64,000 bases of DNA from Psychrobacillus sp. FSL H8-0483 (GCF_038637725.1 NZ_CP152052.1:3975001-4039000), one strand, 5' to 3'; positions 1 to 9,579 are shown, counted from the first letter of the stretch. Notes: a model not told the origin generated them from the sequence alone. Numbers and translations: made by a program.

Positions 1-686
1 TCTAAAATCATCCAGTCTGGTCTATTTCCTGAGTTACGGAAAGATTCTACTACTTCTAAACGTTTAATCGCACGTGTACGGCGTTGACCTTGTGCTGTTT
101 TTAACTCTTCTTTTAAGCTTTCTGCTTCGCCTTCTAAATCAAGTTCTTGAAGTAGACGTTTAATAGCCTCTGCACCCATAGCAGCTTGGAACTTAGTACC
201 AAACTTATCACGGTATGCACGGTATTCTTTTTCAGAAAGTAATTGTTTCTTTTCAAGAGGTGTGTCCGCAGGTTCAATTACTACATAAGAAGCAAAATAA
301 ATTACTTCTTCAAGTGATCTTGGAGACATATCCAAAATAAGACCCATACGGCTTGGAATACCTTTGAAATACCAAATATGTGACACTGGTGCAGCTAATT
401 CGATATGTCCCATACGTTCACGACGGACTTTCGAACGCGTTACTTCGACTCCACAACGATCACATACTACACCTTTATAACGAACTCGTTTGTATTTACC
501 ACAATGGCATTCCCAGTCTTTTGTAGGACCGAAAATACGTTCACAGAATAAACCATCTTTTTCAGGTTTTAATGTACGATAGTTAATCGTTTCAGGTTTT
601 TTTACTTCCCCATAAGACCATGAACGGATTTTATCAGGTGAAGCTAAACCAATTTTCATATACTCAAAATTATTAACGTCTATCAA
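1..686 (-). CDS. rpoC: RNA polymerase beta' subunit, N-terminal part (cut by window edge)
   Basis: Largest catalytic subunit of RNA polymerase, which forms the clamp and active centre with RpoB. About 228 N-terminal residues are visible; the rest, including the NADFDGD Mg-binding loop, lies beyond base 1. The zinc-ribbon cysteines are present (first pair C60-x-C62 in ECHCGKYK, second pair in CDRCG), followed by [17 protein letters not shown]. The start is a TTG at 686-684, giving [13 protein letters not shown] as in B. subtilis, with GGGAGG just upstream. It lies 117 bases after rpoB and is surely co-transcribed with it. Identity is certain; only the extent is partial. Confidence 0.98.
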   Translation of the reverse strand, partial: MIDVNNFEYMKIGLASPDKIRSWSYGEVKKPETINYRTLKPEKDGLFCERIFGPTKDWECHCGKYKRVRYKGVVCDRCGVEVTRSKVRRERMGHIELAAPVSHIWYFKGIPSRMGLILDMSPRSLEEVIYFASYVVIEPADTPLEKKQLLSEKEYRAYRDKFGTKFQAAMGAEAIKRLLQELDLEGEAESLKEELKTAQGQRRTRAIKRLEVVESFRNSGNRPDWMIL

Positions 687-771
687 GGAGCCTACCTCCC
701 TTTAGTCTTGTGTCTTTTAAGTTAAAAGACTTTCCAAGTAGCTCTGCATTATGCAATTTTATACGGAAATA

Positions 772-792
772 CGGACAGGTATCACCTGTCCG
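772..792. other. Perfect hairpin between rpoB and rpoC
   Basis: A perfect 9-bp inverted repeat CGGACAGGT/ACCTGTCCG with a 3-base loop lies in the 117-base rpoB-rpoC spacer. On the plus strand it is followed by ATTTTTATT; on the coding (minus) strand the run of U is weak, so it is unlikely to end rpoBC transcription. It could be an RNA processing or stabilising hairpin, or a terminator for antisense transcripts (inference). Confidence 0.5.
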
Positions 793-803
793 ATTTTTAT
801 TCT

Positions 804-3800
804 TTATTCCACAGTTCCAACTGGTTCTTCTTCTTCTTTTGCTAGAGGCAAAATCCCAAGTGCATCAGCTGCAGGAATATCGTCATCTTCATCTAAATCA
901 CGAAGTTCAATTTCTTCTTCGTCAATTGTTAACATCTTAACGTCCATACCTAAACTTTGTAATTCCTTAATCAATACTTTAAATGATTCTGGAACTCCTG
1001 GTTCTGGTACGCTTTCTCCTTTAACGATTGCTTCATATGTTTTCACACGTCCGACAACGTCATCAGATTTAACTGTTAAGATTTCTTGCAATGTATAAGC
1101 AGCACCATATGCTTCAAGTGCCCATACTTCCATCTCTCCGAAACGTTGTCCACCAAATTGCGCTTTCCCTCCAAGAGGCTGTTGCGTAACTAATGAATAA
1201 GGTCCAGTAGATCGAGCATGTAGTTTATCATCTACCATGTGGGCAAGTTTAATCATATACATAACCCCAACAGAAACGCGGTTATCAAATGGTTCACCTG
1301 AACGACCATCATAAAGCGTCGTTTTACCATCACGGTTTAGTCCTGCTTCTTCCATTGTGTTCCAAACATCTTCTTCGTTAGCTCCATCAAATACTGGTGA
1401 AGCCATATGAACGCCTAACAGTCTAGCAGCCATACCTAAGTGTAGCTCCAATACTTGACCAATGTTCATACGAGAAGGTACCCCAAGTGGATTTAACATG
1501 ATATCAACTGGTGTGCCGTCTGGAAGGAATGGCATATCTTCTTCTGGAAGGATACGCGAGATAACCCCTTTGTTACCATGACGTCCGGCCATTTTATCCC
1601 CAACAGAGATTTTACGTTTTTGAACGATATAAGCACGAACTAATTGGTTAACGCCTGGAGATAACTCATCGCCATCTTCTCGATTGAAGACTTTTACGTC
1701 TAATACAATCCCGCCAGCACCATGTGGTACACGCAGAGATGTATCGCGAACTTCACGAGCTTTTTCACCGAAAATAGCGTGAAGCAGACGTTCTTCCGCA
1801 GTAAGTTCTGTAACTCCTTTTGGCGTTACTTTCCCTACTAAAATGTCACCATCGCGAACTTCTGCCCCAATACGGATAATTCCTCGATCGTCTAAGTTGC
1901 GTAATGCATCTTCCCCGACATTAGGTATATCTCTCGTAATTTCCTCAGGTCCAAGCTTCGTATCACGTGATTCTGATTCATATTCTTCAATGTGGACTGA
2001 AGTATATACATCGTCTTTCACAAGACGCTCGCTCATAATAACAGCATCCTCGTAGTTGTATCCGTCCCATGTCATGAAGGCTACTAGCACGTTACGTCCT
2101 AAAGCTAGTTCTCCTTGCTCCATAGAAGGCCCGTCTGCAAGAATATCCAGAGGTTTTACAAGATCTCCAACTTTAACAATTGGACGTTGGTTAATAGATG
2201 TTCCGTGGTTAGAGCGTTCGAATTTGTGTACTTTATAAGATGTTAAATCACCTTTAACTTCCTTACCATCGACTTCTTCAATTCGTCTAACACGAATTTC
2301 TTTCGCTTCAACGTGCTCTACGATTCCGTGGTACTTCGCAATAACGGCCGCACCAGAATCACGTGCATTTACATGTTCCATACCAGTTCCCACGAAAGGA
2401 GCTTCTGGGTTTAACAAAGGAACAGCTTGACGTTGCATGTTCGCTCCCATTAGTGCACGGTTGGAGTCATCGTTTTCTAAGAAAGGAATACACGCTGTCG
2501 CTGCAGAAACTACTTGTTTCGGCGAAACGTCCATGTAATCTATTTGTTCTTTTTTAAATACTGTGTTATCTCCACGGAAACGACCTACTACTTCTTCTTT
2601 TAAGAATGCACCATCTTCCGATAATGGAGAGTTAGCTTGTGCAACCACATAGTTATCCTCTTCATCAGCAGTCAAGTAGTCAATTCGTGAAGTTACTAAG
2701 CCTGTTTCAGGGTCAACTCGACGATATGGAGTTTCAATAAATCCAAATTTATTCACTTTAGCAAAGCTTGAAAGTGAGTTAATCAGACCAATATTCGGTC
2801 CCTCAGGAGTTTCAATTGGACACATACGACCATAGTGAGAGTAATGAACGTCACGTACTTCAAAGCCAGCACGTTCACGCGTTAAACCACCAGGTCCAAG
2901 CGCTGAAAGACGACGTTTATGCGTAAGTTCAGCAAGTGGGTTTGTTTGGTCCATGAACTGAGATAATTGAGAACTACCAAAGAATTCTTTAATAGACGCA
3001 ATTACTGGACGGATATTAATCAATTGTTGTGGAACGATTGCTTGTGTGTCGTTGATAGACATACGCTCACGAACTACACGCTCCATACGAGAAAGACCAA
3101 TACGGAATTGGTTTTGTAGTAACTCCCCTACTGAACGTAAACGACGGTTACCAAGATGATCGATATCATCCGTGTTTCCAACGTTAAATAAAAGGTTGAA
3201 GAAATAACCAATAGAAGAGACAATATCAGCTGGCGTAATATTTTTTACTTCATTTTCAACATACGCGTTACTAATAACGTTGATTTCTTTTTGGTCTTCA
3301 TCATTTGGTGCATATATTTTAATGGATTGAACAGTAATATCGTCTTCTAAAACACCACCAACTTGGGAGAATGTTTTGAAGCCAATTCCATTTTCTAAAT
3401 GAGGGATTAGTCGATCTAATACTCGGCGATCGATAAGCGTACCCGCTTCTACTAATATCTCACCTGTCTCTGGATCCACTAGCGTTTCCGCTACTGTTTG
3501 ATTAAACAAACGGTTTTTTATATGCAGTTTTTTATTCATTTTGTAACGACCAACGTTGGCTAAGTCATAGCGTTTCGCGTCAAAGAAGCGAGAATATAAT
3601 AAGCTCTTAGCACTTTCAACTGTTGGTGGTTCACCAGGACGTAAACGCTCGTAGATTTCAAGTAACGCTTTTTCAGACGTTTCTGTGTTATCTTTTTCTA
3701 GCGTGTTACGTAAATATTCATTATCACCAATTAAGTCGATGATTTCTTGATCTGATCCAAAGCCTAATGCGCGAAGTAAAACAGTTACTGGCAATTTACG

Positions 3801-4361
3801 CGTGCGATCGATACGAACGTAAACTACGTCTTTTGCATCGATTTCATATTCTAACCATGCACCGCGGTTTGGAATTACGGTAGCTCCAAAACCTTTTTTA
3901 CCATTTTTGTCTGTTTTATCATGGAAGTAAACACTTGGTGAACGGACTAACTGAGATACAATAACGCGCTCAGCTCCATTGATAACGAAAGTACCAGTCT
4001 CAGTCATTAATGGGAAATCACCCATGAAGACATCTTGTTCTTTCACTTCATCCGTTTCTTTGTTGTGGAGACGTACTTTTACGCGCAATGGTGCTGCGTA
4101 TGTAGCGTCACGTTCTTTTGATTCGTCGACTGAATATTTCGGTTCATTCAAACTATAGTCGACAAATTCAAGTGATAGATTGCCTGTAAAGTCCTCGATT
4201 GGTGAAATGTCTTTGAACATTTCACGTAAACCTTCCTCAAGGAACCATTCGTAAGATGCTGTTTGAATTTCGATTAGATTCGGAAGTTCAAGCACCTCAC
4301 TAATACGCGCAAAACTTCTGCGTTGGCGGTGTTGTCCGTACTGAACTAGTTGACCTGTCAA
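804..4361 (-). CDS. rpoB: RNA polymerase beta subunit
   Basis: Second catalytic subunit of RNA polymerase, close in sequence to B. subtilis RpoB from TGQLVQYG to the acidic C-terminus. The rifampicin pocket (about residues 458-487) reads [20 protein letters not shown], the wild-type sensitive form, so no rifampicin-resistance substitution is seen there. The start is taken as TTG at 4361 because GAGGGGTGA sits five bases upstream and the protein then begins MTGQ as in B. subtilis. A GTG nine bases further up (4370) overlaps that ribosome binding site and is unlikely. Length is then 1185 residues. It is followed by rpoC and preceded by a strong promoter and two hairpins. Confidence 0.98.
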   Translation of the reverse strand: MTGQLVQYGQHRQRRSFARISEVLELPNLIEIQTASYEWFLEEGLREMFKDISPIEDFTGNLSLEFVDYSLNEPKYSVDESKERDATYAAPLRVKVRLHNKETDEVKEQDVFMGDFPLMTETGTFVINGAERVIVSQLVRSPSVYFHDKTDKNGKKGFGATVIPNRGAWLEYEIDAKDVVYVRIDRTRKLPVTVLLRALGFGSDQEIIDLIGDNEYLRNTLEKDNTETSEKALLEIYERLRPGEPPTVESAKSLLYSRFFDAKRYDLANVGRYKMNKKLHIKNRLFNQTVAETLVDPETGEILVEAGTLIDRRVLDRLIPHLENGIGFKTFSQVGGVLEDDITVQSIKIYAPNDEDQKEINVISNAYVENEVKNITPADIVSSIGYFFNLLFNVGNTDDIDHLGNRRLRSVGELLQNQFRIGLSRMERVVRERMSINDTQAIVPQQLINIRPVIASIKEFFGSSQLSQFMDQTNPLAELTHKRRLSALGPGGLTRERAGFEVRDVHYSHYGRMCPIETPEGPNIGLINSLSSFAKVNKFGFIETPYRRVDPETGLVTSRIDYLTADEEDNYVVAQANSPLSEDGAFLKEEVVGRFRGDNTVFKKEQIDYMDVSPKQVVSAATACIPFLENDDSNRALMGANMQRQAVPLLNPEAPFVGTGMEHVNARDSGAAVIAKYHGIVEHVEAKEIRVRRIEEVDGKEVKGDLTSYKVHKFERSNHGTSINQRPIVKVGDLVKPLDILADGPSMEQGELALGRNVLVAFMTWDGYNYEDAVIMSERLVKDDVYTSVHIEEYESESRDTKLGPEEITRDIPNVGEDALRNLDDRGIIRIGAEVRDGDILVGKVTPKGVTELTAEERLLHAIFGEKAREVRDTSLRVPHGAGGIVLDVKVFNREDGDELSPGVNQLVRAYIVQKRKISVGDKMAGRHGNKGVISRILPEEDMPFLPDGTPVDIMLNPLGVPSRMNIGQVLELHLGMAARLLGVHMASPVFDGANEEDVWNTMEEAGLNRDGKTTLYDGRSGEPFDNRVSVGVMYMIKLAHMVDDKLHARSTGPYSLVTQQPLGGKAQFGGQRFGEMEVWALEAYGAAYTLQEILTVKSDDVVGRVKTYEAIVKGESVPEPGVPESFKVLIKELQSLGMDVKMLTIDEEEIELRDLDEDDDIPAADALGILPLAKEEEEPVGTVE

Positions 4362-4393
4362 CTCATTCACCCCTCAATTAAAGCGATATTAGG

Positions 4394-4470
4394 TCTTTTC
4401 GATATGAACATTTTAGTGTATGATATCGAAAGACAAAAAGAAAACGAGTTCTTAATAAGAGCTCATTTTC
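4394..4470 (-). other. Two consecutive hairpins in the rpoB 5' leader
   Basis: Two inverted repeats lie between the rpoB promoter and its start. The upstream one (4440-4470) pairs GAAAA-GAG-TCTT with AAGA-CTC-TTTTC and is followed on the minus strand by TTTTTGTCTTT, so it looks like a rho-independent terminator or attenuator. The second (4394-4433) pairs TCTTTCGATAT with ATATCGAAAAGA. Their position inside the transcribed leader suggests attenuation or processing of rpoB mRNA (inference). Confidence 0.5.
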
Positions 4471-4565
4471 GGTTAACCAAACTTTTTCTCGGCCAGTATA
4501 CCCATTTTTACTAGCGTTTATTCAAAAGGGCATACGTCCTCAAAATAATATTTTTGCATTTTATT

Positions 4566-4594
4566 ATAATATCATAGCGATTTTGTCAAGTCAA
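4566..4594 (-). promoter_or_regulatory. SigA promoter for rpoBC
   Basis: On the minus strand TTGACT (4594-4589), 17 bases, then TATTAT (4571-4566) with a TG one base upstream (extended -10). A shifted reading TTGACA-15-TATAAT overlaps it. It overlaps the stop codon of the upstream methyltransferase gene and fires towards rpoB. Confidence 0.75.
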
Positions 4595-5193
4595 TCTTTT
4601 GAAGCTTTTATAATCCAATAGCCTTTTTCTTTGCTTACAACTTCTACTTGACCAAAAATCTCCTCTAAAAAACTAAAAGTAGATGGTGCCCCTTGTTTCT
4701 TTTGAATCACAACCCACAATTCTCCCCTTGAAACCAACTTTTCATAGGAATCTTTGTAAAAACGGAAAATAGTCTCTTTTCCAGCACGAATCGGTGGATT
4801 AGTTATAATAGCCGCAAAGTTCGCAGTGTTAACTGCTGACAACCCATCACTTTCATAGATTCGTACATTTTGTATCCCGTTAGCAGCAGCATTTTTTTCT
4901 GCAAGTTGGATTGCACGTGTGTTAACATCTATTAAATGAACTGTTCTTTCTTCATTTGCTTTTGCAACGGAAAGACCTATTGGCCCATATCCACAACCTA
5001 TATCTAAAAAGTCTCCTTCAAGATCAGGTGCTTGAAAAGCATCGATTAATACACGGGAGCCAAAATCTACTTCGCTCTTACTAAATACACCAGCATCTGT
5101 TTCAAATCGAAAATTATGACCGAGCAAAGTGAAATTCCAATGGCGAGGCTTACTTTCCGTTTGAGGTTTTCTAGAATAATAATGATCAGACAC
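4591..5193 (-). CDS. rsmC: RsmC/YbxB-type SAM-dependent methyltransferase
   Basis: Class I SAM methyltransferase homologous to B. subtilis YbxB and related to RsmC, which methylates G1207 of 16S rRNA; the exact target in Bacillales is less certain. Visible are the SAM-binding motif LDIGCGYGPIG, the acidic residue after motif II (LIDVN), and the catalytic NPPIRAGK of N-2-guanine methyltransferases. At 200 residues it matches YbxB and lacks the extra N-terminal domain of E. coli RsmC. The GTG at 5193 is chosen because GGAGGG lies seven bases upstream; an in-frame GTG at 5208 overlaps that site. It sits between rplL and rpoB as in Bacillus. Confidence 0.9.
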   Translation of the reverse strand: MSDHYYSRKPQTESKPRHWNFTLLGHNFRFETDAGVFSKSEVDFGSRVLIDAFQAPDLEGDFLDIGCGYGPIGLSVAKANEERTVHLIDVNTRAIQLAEKNAAANGIQNVRIYESDGLSAVNTANFAAIITNPPIRAGKETIFRFYKDSYEKLVSRGELWVVIQKKQGAPSTFSFLEEIFGQVEVVSKEKGYWIIKASKD

Positions 5194-5216
5194 CGAATAA
5201 CCCTCCACAATACATA

Positions 5217-5250
5217 CGAAGAAAAGCCCGTCGTTTACTGACGAGCTTTT
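5217..5250 (-). terminator. Rho-independent terminator after rplL
   Basis: Hairpin AAGCTCGTC/GACGGGCTT with loop AGTAAAC on the minus strand, followed by TTTCTTC. It ends the rplJ-rplL transcription unit just before the methyltransferase gene. Confidence 0.8.
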
Positions 5251-5271
5251 TTCTTCGAGCTGTACAAAAAA

Positions 5272-5634
5272 TTACTTAACTTCTACGTTTGCGCCAACTT
5301 CTTCAAGTTGAGCTTTCATAGCTTCTGCATCTTCTTTAGATACGCCTTCTTTAATTGCTTTTGGAGCGTTATCTACTACTTCTTTAGCTTCTTTCAAGCC
5401 AAGACCAGTGATTTCGCGAACAACTTTAATTACTTTAATTTTTTGGTCTCCTGCAGATGCAAGGATTACGTCAAATTCAGTTTGTTCTTCAGCTGCAGCA
5501 GCACCGCCACCTGCAACCATTGCTACTGGAGCAGCAGCTGTTACACCGAATTCTTCTTCGATTGCTTTTACTAAGTCGTTTAACTCAAGAACTGTCATTG
5601 ATTTGATAGCTTCTAAGATTTGCGCATTATTCAT
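5272..5634 (-). CDS. rplL: Ribosomal protein bL12 (L7/L12)
   Basis: Stalk protein of the 50S subunit that recruits translation GTPases; present in several copies per ribosome through L10. The 120 residues show the N-terminal dimerisation domain (about 1-30), the Ala/Gly-rich hinge ([18 protein letters not shown]) and the C-terminal domain with [26 protein letters not shown] stands just before the ATG. It follows rplJ by about 70 bases and shares the L10-controlled leader. Certain. Confidence 0.98.
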   Translation of the reverse strand: MNNAQILEAIKSMTVLELNDLVKAIEEEFGVTAAAPVAMVAGGGAAAAEEQTEFDVILASAGDQKIKVIKVVREITGLGLKEAKEVVDNAPKAIKEGVSKEDAEAMKAQLEEVGANVEVK

Positions 5635-5706
5635 TTTATTTTCCTCCTATAATTGGATAGTTATTAGGCTAATAGCCGTTTTTTACTCGTTAAGCCGCGT
5701 AATAAA

Positions 5707-6207
5707 TTATGCGCCTTGTTCTTCTTTTTGCTCTGCAACAGCTTTTGTTGCAAGTGCAAAGTTGCGTACTGGAGCTTGAAGTACTGAAAGAAGCATAGAA
5801 AGAAGACCTTCGCGTGATGGAAGTTCCGCTAATGCTTTCACATCTTCAGCAGATGCTGCAATACCTTCGATGATACCAGCTTTAATTTCAAGCTGTTCGT
5901 TCTTTTTAGCAAAATCATTAATGATTTTTGCAGGTGCAACTACGTCTTCGTTAGAAAATGCAACTGCGTTTGGACCAACAAGATATTCATTAATCCCGTC
6001 AATTCCAGCAATTTCAGTAGCACGGCGTGTAAGAGAGTTTTTGTAAACTTTGAATTCCACACCAGCTTCACGAAGTTGTTTACGTAGTTCTGTTACTTGC
6101 GAAACATTTAAACCACGGTAATCAACTACTACTACTGAAGCAGCAGCTTTAAACTTTTCTGCAATATCTTGCACTTGCACTTTTTTCGTTTCAATTGCTT
6201 TGCTCAT
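5707..6207 (-). CDS. rplJ: Ribosomal protein uL10
   Basis: Stalk base protein that binds 23S rRNA and carries L7/L12 dimers on its C-terminal helix. The 166-residue product begins [18 protein letters not shown] and contains [20 protein letters not shown], typical of the family. The ATG at 6207 is preceded by AGGAGGTG; an open frame of 46 more codons upstream runs through the L10 leader RNA and is not coding. First gene of the rplJ-rplL unit, with an autoregulatory leader. Confidence 0.98.
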   Translation of the reverse strand: MSKAIETKKVQVQDIAEKFKAAASVVVVDYRGLNVSQVTELRKQLREAGVEFKVYKNSLTRRATEIAGIDGINEYLVGPNAVAFSNEDVVAPAKIINDFAKKNEQLEIKAGIIEGIAASAEDVKALAELPSREGLLSMLLSVLQAPVRNFALATKAVAEQKEEQGA

Positions 6208-6400
6208 TTTGGCACCTCCTATAAGAATTGGCCATTTATACCGACAAAAGAAAAGCCTCTGATCTACTGGTAGACACAGAGGCAGAAAGTCATCATCTAA
6301 AAAGAATCTGAATTTGCTTGTCCTCGGTAGGATATTAAGTGACATGTCACTCCTACTGTCTTCGGTACAAATGTATATTTCACAACAAAAGTCATCTTAA
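6208..6400 (-). ncRNA. L10 leader (rplJ autoregulatory leader RNA)
   Basis: The minus-strand leader contains CCGAAGACAGTAGG and ATATCCTACCGAGG (about 6320-6366), the paired elements of the Firmicutes L10 leader, which binds the L10(L12)4 complex and mimics the 23S rRNA site. It is followed by a terminator hairpin and then the rplJ ribosome binding site. This is the arrangement of a feedback attenuator; the motif was recognised by eye, not by a covariance model. Confidence 0.8.
6245..6283 (-). terminator. Attenuator terminator in the rplJ leader
   Basis: On the minus strand GCCTCTG-TGTCTACC-AGTAGA-TCAGAGGC forms a long stem, followed by TTTTCTTTTG. It is placed between the L10-binding part of the leader and the rplJ start, so excess L10 would favour premature termination (established mechanism; its operation here is inference). 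Confidence 0.75.
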
Positions 6401-6422
6401 CAGATTGACTTTTAGATGTCAA

Positions 6423-7118
6423 TTATTTTTTCACTGATTGAGCGTCAACTTTTACAGCTGGACCCATAGTAGTTGTAACATTTACAGACTTCATATAGAT
6501 ACCTTTAGCAGCAGCTGGTTTAGCTTTTTGGACTACATCAAATACAGCTAAGAAGTTTTCTACTAACTTGTCGTCTTCAAAAGAAACTTTTCCGATAGGA
6601 GCATGAATAATCCCTGCTTTGTCAGCACGGTATTCTACTTTACCAGCTTTAATTTCTCCGATAGCTTTTGTTACGTCAAATGTAACTGTACCTGTTTTAG
6701 GGTTTGGCATTAAGCCTTTTGGTCCAAGTACACGACCGATTTTACCAACTTCACCCATCATGTCTGGAGTAGCTACGATTACATCGAAGTCAAACCATCC
6801 TTGTTGGATTTTAGTAATGTATTCTACATCACCTGCATAGTCTGCACCAGCAGCTTCTGCTTCTTTTAGTTTTTCACCTTTAGCGAATACTAATACACGT
6901 TGAGTTTTACCAGTTCCGTTTGGAAGCACAACTGCCCCACGGATTTGTTGGTCATTTTTACGTGTATCGATTCCTAAACGGAAAGCAACTTCTACCGTTG
7001 CATCGAAATTAACTGTGCTTGTTTTTTTTGCAAGCTCGATTGCCTCTTTAGCTGAGTACAATGTATTGTTATCAACTAATTTAGCTGCTTCTTGTAACTT
7101 TTTACCTTTGTTAGCCAT
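6423..7118 (-). CDS. rplA: Ribosomal protein uL1
   Basis: Binds helices 76-78 of 23S rRNA at the mobile L1 stalk and, in many bacteria, represses its own operon by binding a copy of that site in the rplK mRNA. The 231 residues start [16 protein letters not shown] and include the signature [20 protein letters not shown] stands at good distance before the ATG. It lies 128 bases downstream of rplK. Confidence 0.98.
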   Translation of the reverse strand: MANKGKKLQEAAKLVDNNTLYSAKEAIELAKKTSTVNFDATVEVAFRLGIDTRKNDQQIRGAVVLPNGTGKTQRVLVFAKGEKLKEAEAAGADYAGDVEYITKIQQGWFDFDVIVATPDMMGEVGKIGRVLGPKGLMPNPKTGTVTFDVTKAIGEIKAGKVEYRADKAGIIHAPIGKVSFEDDKLVENFLAVFDVVQKAKPAAAKGIYMKSVNVTTTMGPAVKVDAQSVKK

Positions 7119-7168
7119 TTTAAATGTCCTCCTTGAAGTGGTTTTAGCGGAATAAACCTCCCACGTGT

Positions 7169-7205
7169 AAAGGTTGCAGTCATCCTAAGGAATAACTACA
7201 ACCTT
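7169..7205 (-). other. Hairpin in the rplK-rplA spacer
   Basis: An imperfect inverted repeat AAGGTTGTAGTT/AGTGCAACCTTT... (about 10 bp, loop CCTTAGG) lies in the spacer. There is no clear U run after it, so it is more likely an mRNA processing or stability element than a terminator. Confidence 0.45.
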
Positions 7206-7246
7206 CCAAAAAAACAAATGCGTCATATCAAAATGCACATTAAGTA

Positions 7247-7672
7247 TTAGTCTACGATCGTAATACCCATGCTACGTGCAGTACCTTCTACCATCAGCAT
7301 AGCTGTTTCAACAGATGCTGCATTTAAATCTGGCATTTTTTGTTCTGCGATTTCGCGAACTTTATCACGTTTCACTGTCGCCACTTTTACGCGGTTTGGT
7401 TCACCTGATCCAGATTGAATACCTGCTGCTACTTTAAGTAACACTGCTGCCGGCGGAGTTTTTGTAATGAAAGTAAATGAACGATCTTCAAATACAGAAA
7501 TTTCAACCGGAATGATTAGACCTGCTTGATCTGCAGTACGTGCGTTGAACTCCTTACAGAATCCCATGATGTTAACACCCGCTTGTCCTAATGCAGGACC
7601 AACCGGTGGCGCTGGGTTTGCTTTACCAGCAGGAATTTGTAATTTTACAACTTTAATCACTTTTTTAGCCAC
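7247..7672 (-). CDS. rplK: Ribosomal protein uL11
   Basis: Binds the GTPase-associated region of 23S rRNA, where it senses uncharged tRNA together with RelA-type enzymes. The 141 residues start [20 protein letters not shown] and show [22 protein letters not shown]. The start is GTG at 7672, five bases after AAGGAGGTG; in-frame codons upstream belong to the structured leader. It heads the rplK-rplA unit, 171 bases after nusG. Confidence 0.97.
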   Translation of the reverse strand: MAKKVIKVVKLQIPAGKANPAPPVGPALGQAGVNIMGFCKEFNARTADQAGLIIPVEISVFEDRSFTFITKTPPAAVLLKVAAGIQSGSGEPNRVKVATVKRDKVREIAEQKMPDLNAASVETAMLMVEGTARSMGITIVD

Positions 7673-7698
7673 GAGACACACCTCCTTAAGTCCGTGAT

Positions 7699-7723
7699 GT
7701 GGTAATTGGGTTGCCCCTCCCAC
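7699..7723 (-). promoter_or_regulatory. Putative L1-binding stem-loop in the rplK leader
   Basis: GTGGGAGGGGCAACCC...TTACCAC on the minus strand resembles the L1-binding stem of 23S rRNA (GUGG/CCAC closing pairs and GGGAGG internal region) and sits directly upstream of the rplK ribosome binding site. This is the known location for L1 autogenous control; binding is inferred. Confidence 0.55.
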
Positions 7724-7801
7724 TCAAATATCTGTCTCTCAGCTTTTCGCTGATAACATTAGAAAATTCATACAGACATATTTTTACGTCTGACCTTTGA
7801 A

Positions 7802-7830
7802 ATGATACCACTTTTCTATTTTTTTCGCAA
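7802..7830 (-). promoter_or_regulatory. SigA promoter for rplK-rplA
   Basis: TTGCGA (7830-7825), 17 bases, TATCAT (7807-7802) with TG one base upstream. It lies between nusG and rplK. Confidence 0.6.
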
Positions 7831-7843
7831 GTGTCAATAAAAA

Positions 7844-8377
7844 TTATAATTTAATAACTTGCTCGAAGTCTAATTCCATGTTAGTTTCTCGACCAAACAT
7901 ATCTACCGATACTGTAACTTTTCCTTTTTCTGCATCGATCAGTTCTACTTTACCTTGGAAATGAGCGAATGGACCTTCTAGAACTTCTACTAGTTCTCCA
8001 ACACTAAAGTCTACTTCTACTTTACCTTCATTCATGCCCATTTGTTTTAACATGGAGTCCACTTCTTCTGGAGGTAGAGGTGTTGGCTTTGTTCCTCCAC
8101 CTGAAGAACCAAGGAATCCAGTTACTCCTGGCGTATTTCGAACAACATACCAAGCGTCATCTGTCATAATTAATTCCACGAATACATATCCAGGGAAAGT
8201 TTTTCTCAAGACGACACGCTTTTTCCCATCTTTAAAATCTGTTTCTTCTTGTTCAGGGATAAATACACGGAAAATTTTATCTTGCATCCCCATAGTTTCT
8301 ACTCGTTTTTCCAAGTTTGCTTTTACTTTATTTTCATACCCAGAGTACGTATGAACGACATACCAATTTTTTTCCAT
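7844..8377 (-). CDS. nusG: Transcription elongation/antitermination factor NusG
   Basis: Binds the RNA polymerase clamp and stimulates pausing or elongation, and couples to the ribosome. The 177 residues begin MEKNWYVVHTYSGYENKVK; the NGN domain fills the first ~110 residues and the KOW motif (VGELVEVLEGPFAHFQG) lies near 125-150, ending with the MFGRETNMELDFEQV strand. The start matches B. subtilis. Its ribosome binding site is unusual: GGAGG is about 24 bases upstream with a small hairpin in between. A terminator-like hairpin separates it from secE. Confidence 0.97.
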   Translation of the reverse strand: MEKNWYVVHTYSGYENKVKANLEKRVETMGMQDKIFRVFIPEQEETDFKDGKKRVVLRKTFPGYVFVELIMTDDAWYVVRNTPGVTGFLGSSGGGTKPTPLPPEEVDSMLKQMGMNEGKVEVDFSVGELVEVLEGPFAHFQGKVELIDAEKGKVTVSVDMFGRETNMELDFEQVIKL

Positions 8378-8410
8378 ATCATCAGGACTACGCGTCCTTC
8401 CCTCCTTTTC
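8375..8410 (-). promoter_or_regulatory. Unusual nusG ribosome binding site with a hairpin spacer
   Basis: AAAAGGAGGG (8410-8400 region) is followed by AGGAC-GCGTA-GTCCT (8398-8384), which can fold to a 5-bp hairpin, then GATGAT and the ATG. Folding the hairpin brings the SD to about eight bases from the start. No other SD is seen closer to the ATG. Confidence 0.55.
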
Positions 8411-8419
8411 TTAGACAAA

Positions 8420-8452
8420 TGAAAAAACCCGTTCGATTACTATGACGGGCTA
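8420..8452 (-). terminator. Terminator-like hairpin between secE and nusG
   Basis: AGCCCGT/ACGGGTTTTTT on the minus strand with a 12-base loop and six T. It lies immediately upstream of the nusG ribosome binding site, so it may attenuate read-through from sigH-secE into nusG. The plus strand also carries a short T run. Confidence 0.6.
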
Positions 8453-8480
8453 TTTTTAGAAAATATTTACATGCTACGTT

Positions 8481-8666
8481 TTATAATGCCAAATACCAAC
8501 GGAAAAGTTCTGAAATCCCTAAATCTACAATAGCAAAAAATATAGCCATTACTACAACTGTAGCTAGTACAATTACCGTATATCGCGTTAGCTCTTTACG
8601 TCTTGGCCAGCTTACTTTTCTCATTTCAGACATTACATTTTTAAAAAATCCACCAACATTAGCCAT
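8481..8666 (-). CDS. secE: Preprotein translocase subunit SecE
   Basis: Small essential subunit of the SecYEG channel that clamps SecY. The 61 residues show the amphipathic motif FFKNVMSEMRKVSWPRRKEL followed by one membrane segment (about residues 29-52), the short single-span form normal for Gram-positives. GGAGG lies 9 bases before the ATG. It is placed between rpmG and nusG as in Bacillus. Confidence 0.97.
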   Translation of the reverse strand: MANVGGFFKNVMSEMRKVSWPRRKELTRYTVIVLATVVVMAIFFAIVDLGISELFRWYLAL

Positions 8667-8708
8667 TTAGCTAAACCTCCACATGGAAAATCTATTTTAC
8701 TCTCATAT

Positions 8709-8858
8709 TCACAATGTTTGTTTATGAAGTGTATGAGCGTTACAATGCGTGCAGTATTTTTTTCTTTCTATACGTATAGATGTGCTCTCTTTTGATGTAG
8801 GGACCGTATAATTTCGGTTACCACATTGCATACAACTCAAGACAATTTTCTTAGTCAT
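8709..8858 (-). CDS. rpmG: Ribosomal protein bL33 (zinc-binding type)
   Basis: A 49-residue L33: it begins MTKKIVLSCMQCGNRNYTV and ends YCTHCNAHTLHKQTL. Four cysteines (C9, C12, C36, C39) form the zinc ribbon, so this is the C+ paralogue; Bacilli often also carry a zinc-free one induced on zinc limitation. AGGTGAT precedes the ATG. Location between sigH and secE is as for rpmGB of B. subtilis. Confidence 0.95.
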   Translation of the reverse strand: MTKKIVLSCMQCGNRNYTVPTSKESTSIRIERKKYCTHCNAHTLHKQTL

Positions 8859-8934
8859 TTTATCACCTTTTCGGCGTATAAGTCTTTTTCAAGATTATCA
8901 CCTTAGAGAAACGGTGTCAACAAATTCCCAGGCT

Positions 8935-9579
8935 TTACACATAATTACTACCAATCTCCATATACCGCTCCAACTTTCGCTTTACTCGCTGTAGTGCATT
9001 GTCAATTGATTTTACATGCCGGTTTAATTCCTCAGAAATTTCTTGATAAGACTGTCCATCCAAATATAAAGCAAGTACTTGCTGTTCCAATTCACTTAAA
9101 ATTTCACCCATCTTACCTTCCATGTAATCATAATGCTCTCTGTTAATGATTAACTCTTCTGGATCGTCGATAACAGAACCAGCAATCATGTCCATAAGCG
9201 TTCGATCAGATTCTTCATCATAGATAGGCTTATCCAAGGAAACATATGAATTTAGCGGAATATGTTTTTGACGAGTTGCTGTTTTAATTGCTGTTATAAT
9301 TTGTCGAGTAATACATAACTCTGCAAAAGCTCGAAAAGAAGCTAATTTCTCTTCTTTAAAATCTCGGATCGCTTTGTATAATCCAATCATTCCTTCTTGG
9401 AGTATATCTTCCTTATCCGCTCCTATTAAAAAATAGGACCTACCTTTCATCCGAACAAATGAACGATACTTGGTAATTAAATAATCTAGCGCTTCAGTGC
9501 TCCCTTGATGAACCATCTCTACAAGCTCTTCATCTAGTAATCTATCCAATTGTTGTAGATCCAATTCTGTCTTTTCCAA
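8935..9579 (-). CDS. sigH: RNA polymerase sigma-H factor (SigH/Spo0H)
   Basis: Sigma-70 family factor that directs transcription at the transition to sporulation and competence. Region 2 reads ALDYLITKYRSFVR...YFLIGADKEDILQEGMIGLYKAIRDF, followed by CITRQIITAIKTATRQKH, and region 4 ends with the helix-turn-helix SYQEISEELNRHVKSIDNAL. The start is set at TTG 9579 because GAGGTGA lies five bases upstream. An ATG at 9615 would fall at the predicted transcription start and has no ribosome binding site. Length 214 residues, against 218 in B. subtilis. Confidence 0.95.
   Translation of the reverse strand: MEKTELDLQQLDRLLDEELVEMVHQGSTEALDYLITKYRSFVRMKGRSYFLIGADKEDILQEGMIGLYKAIRDFKEEKLASFRAFAELCITRQIITAIKTATRQKHIPLNSYVSLDKPIYDEESDRTLMDMIAGSVIDDPEELIINREHYDYMEGKMGEILSELEQQVLALYLDGQSYQEISEELNRHVKSIDNALQRVKRKLERYMEIGSNYV

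Noticed and set aside
5408-5779. Plus-strand open frame of 123 codons opposite rplL/rplJ
   Set aside because: It is antisense to two certain ribosomal protein genes, with no ribosome binding site and a composition set by the complementary codons.
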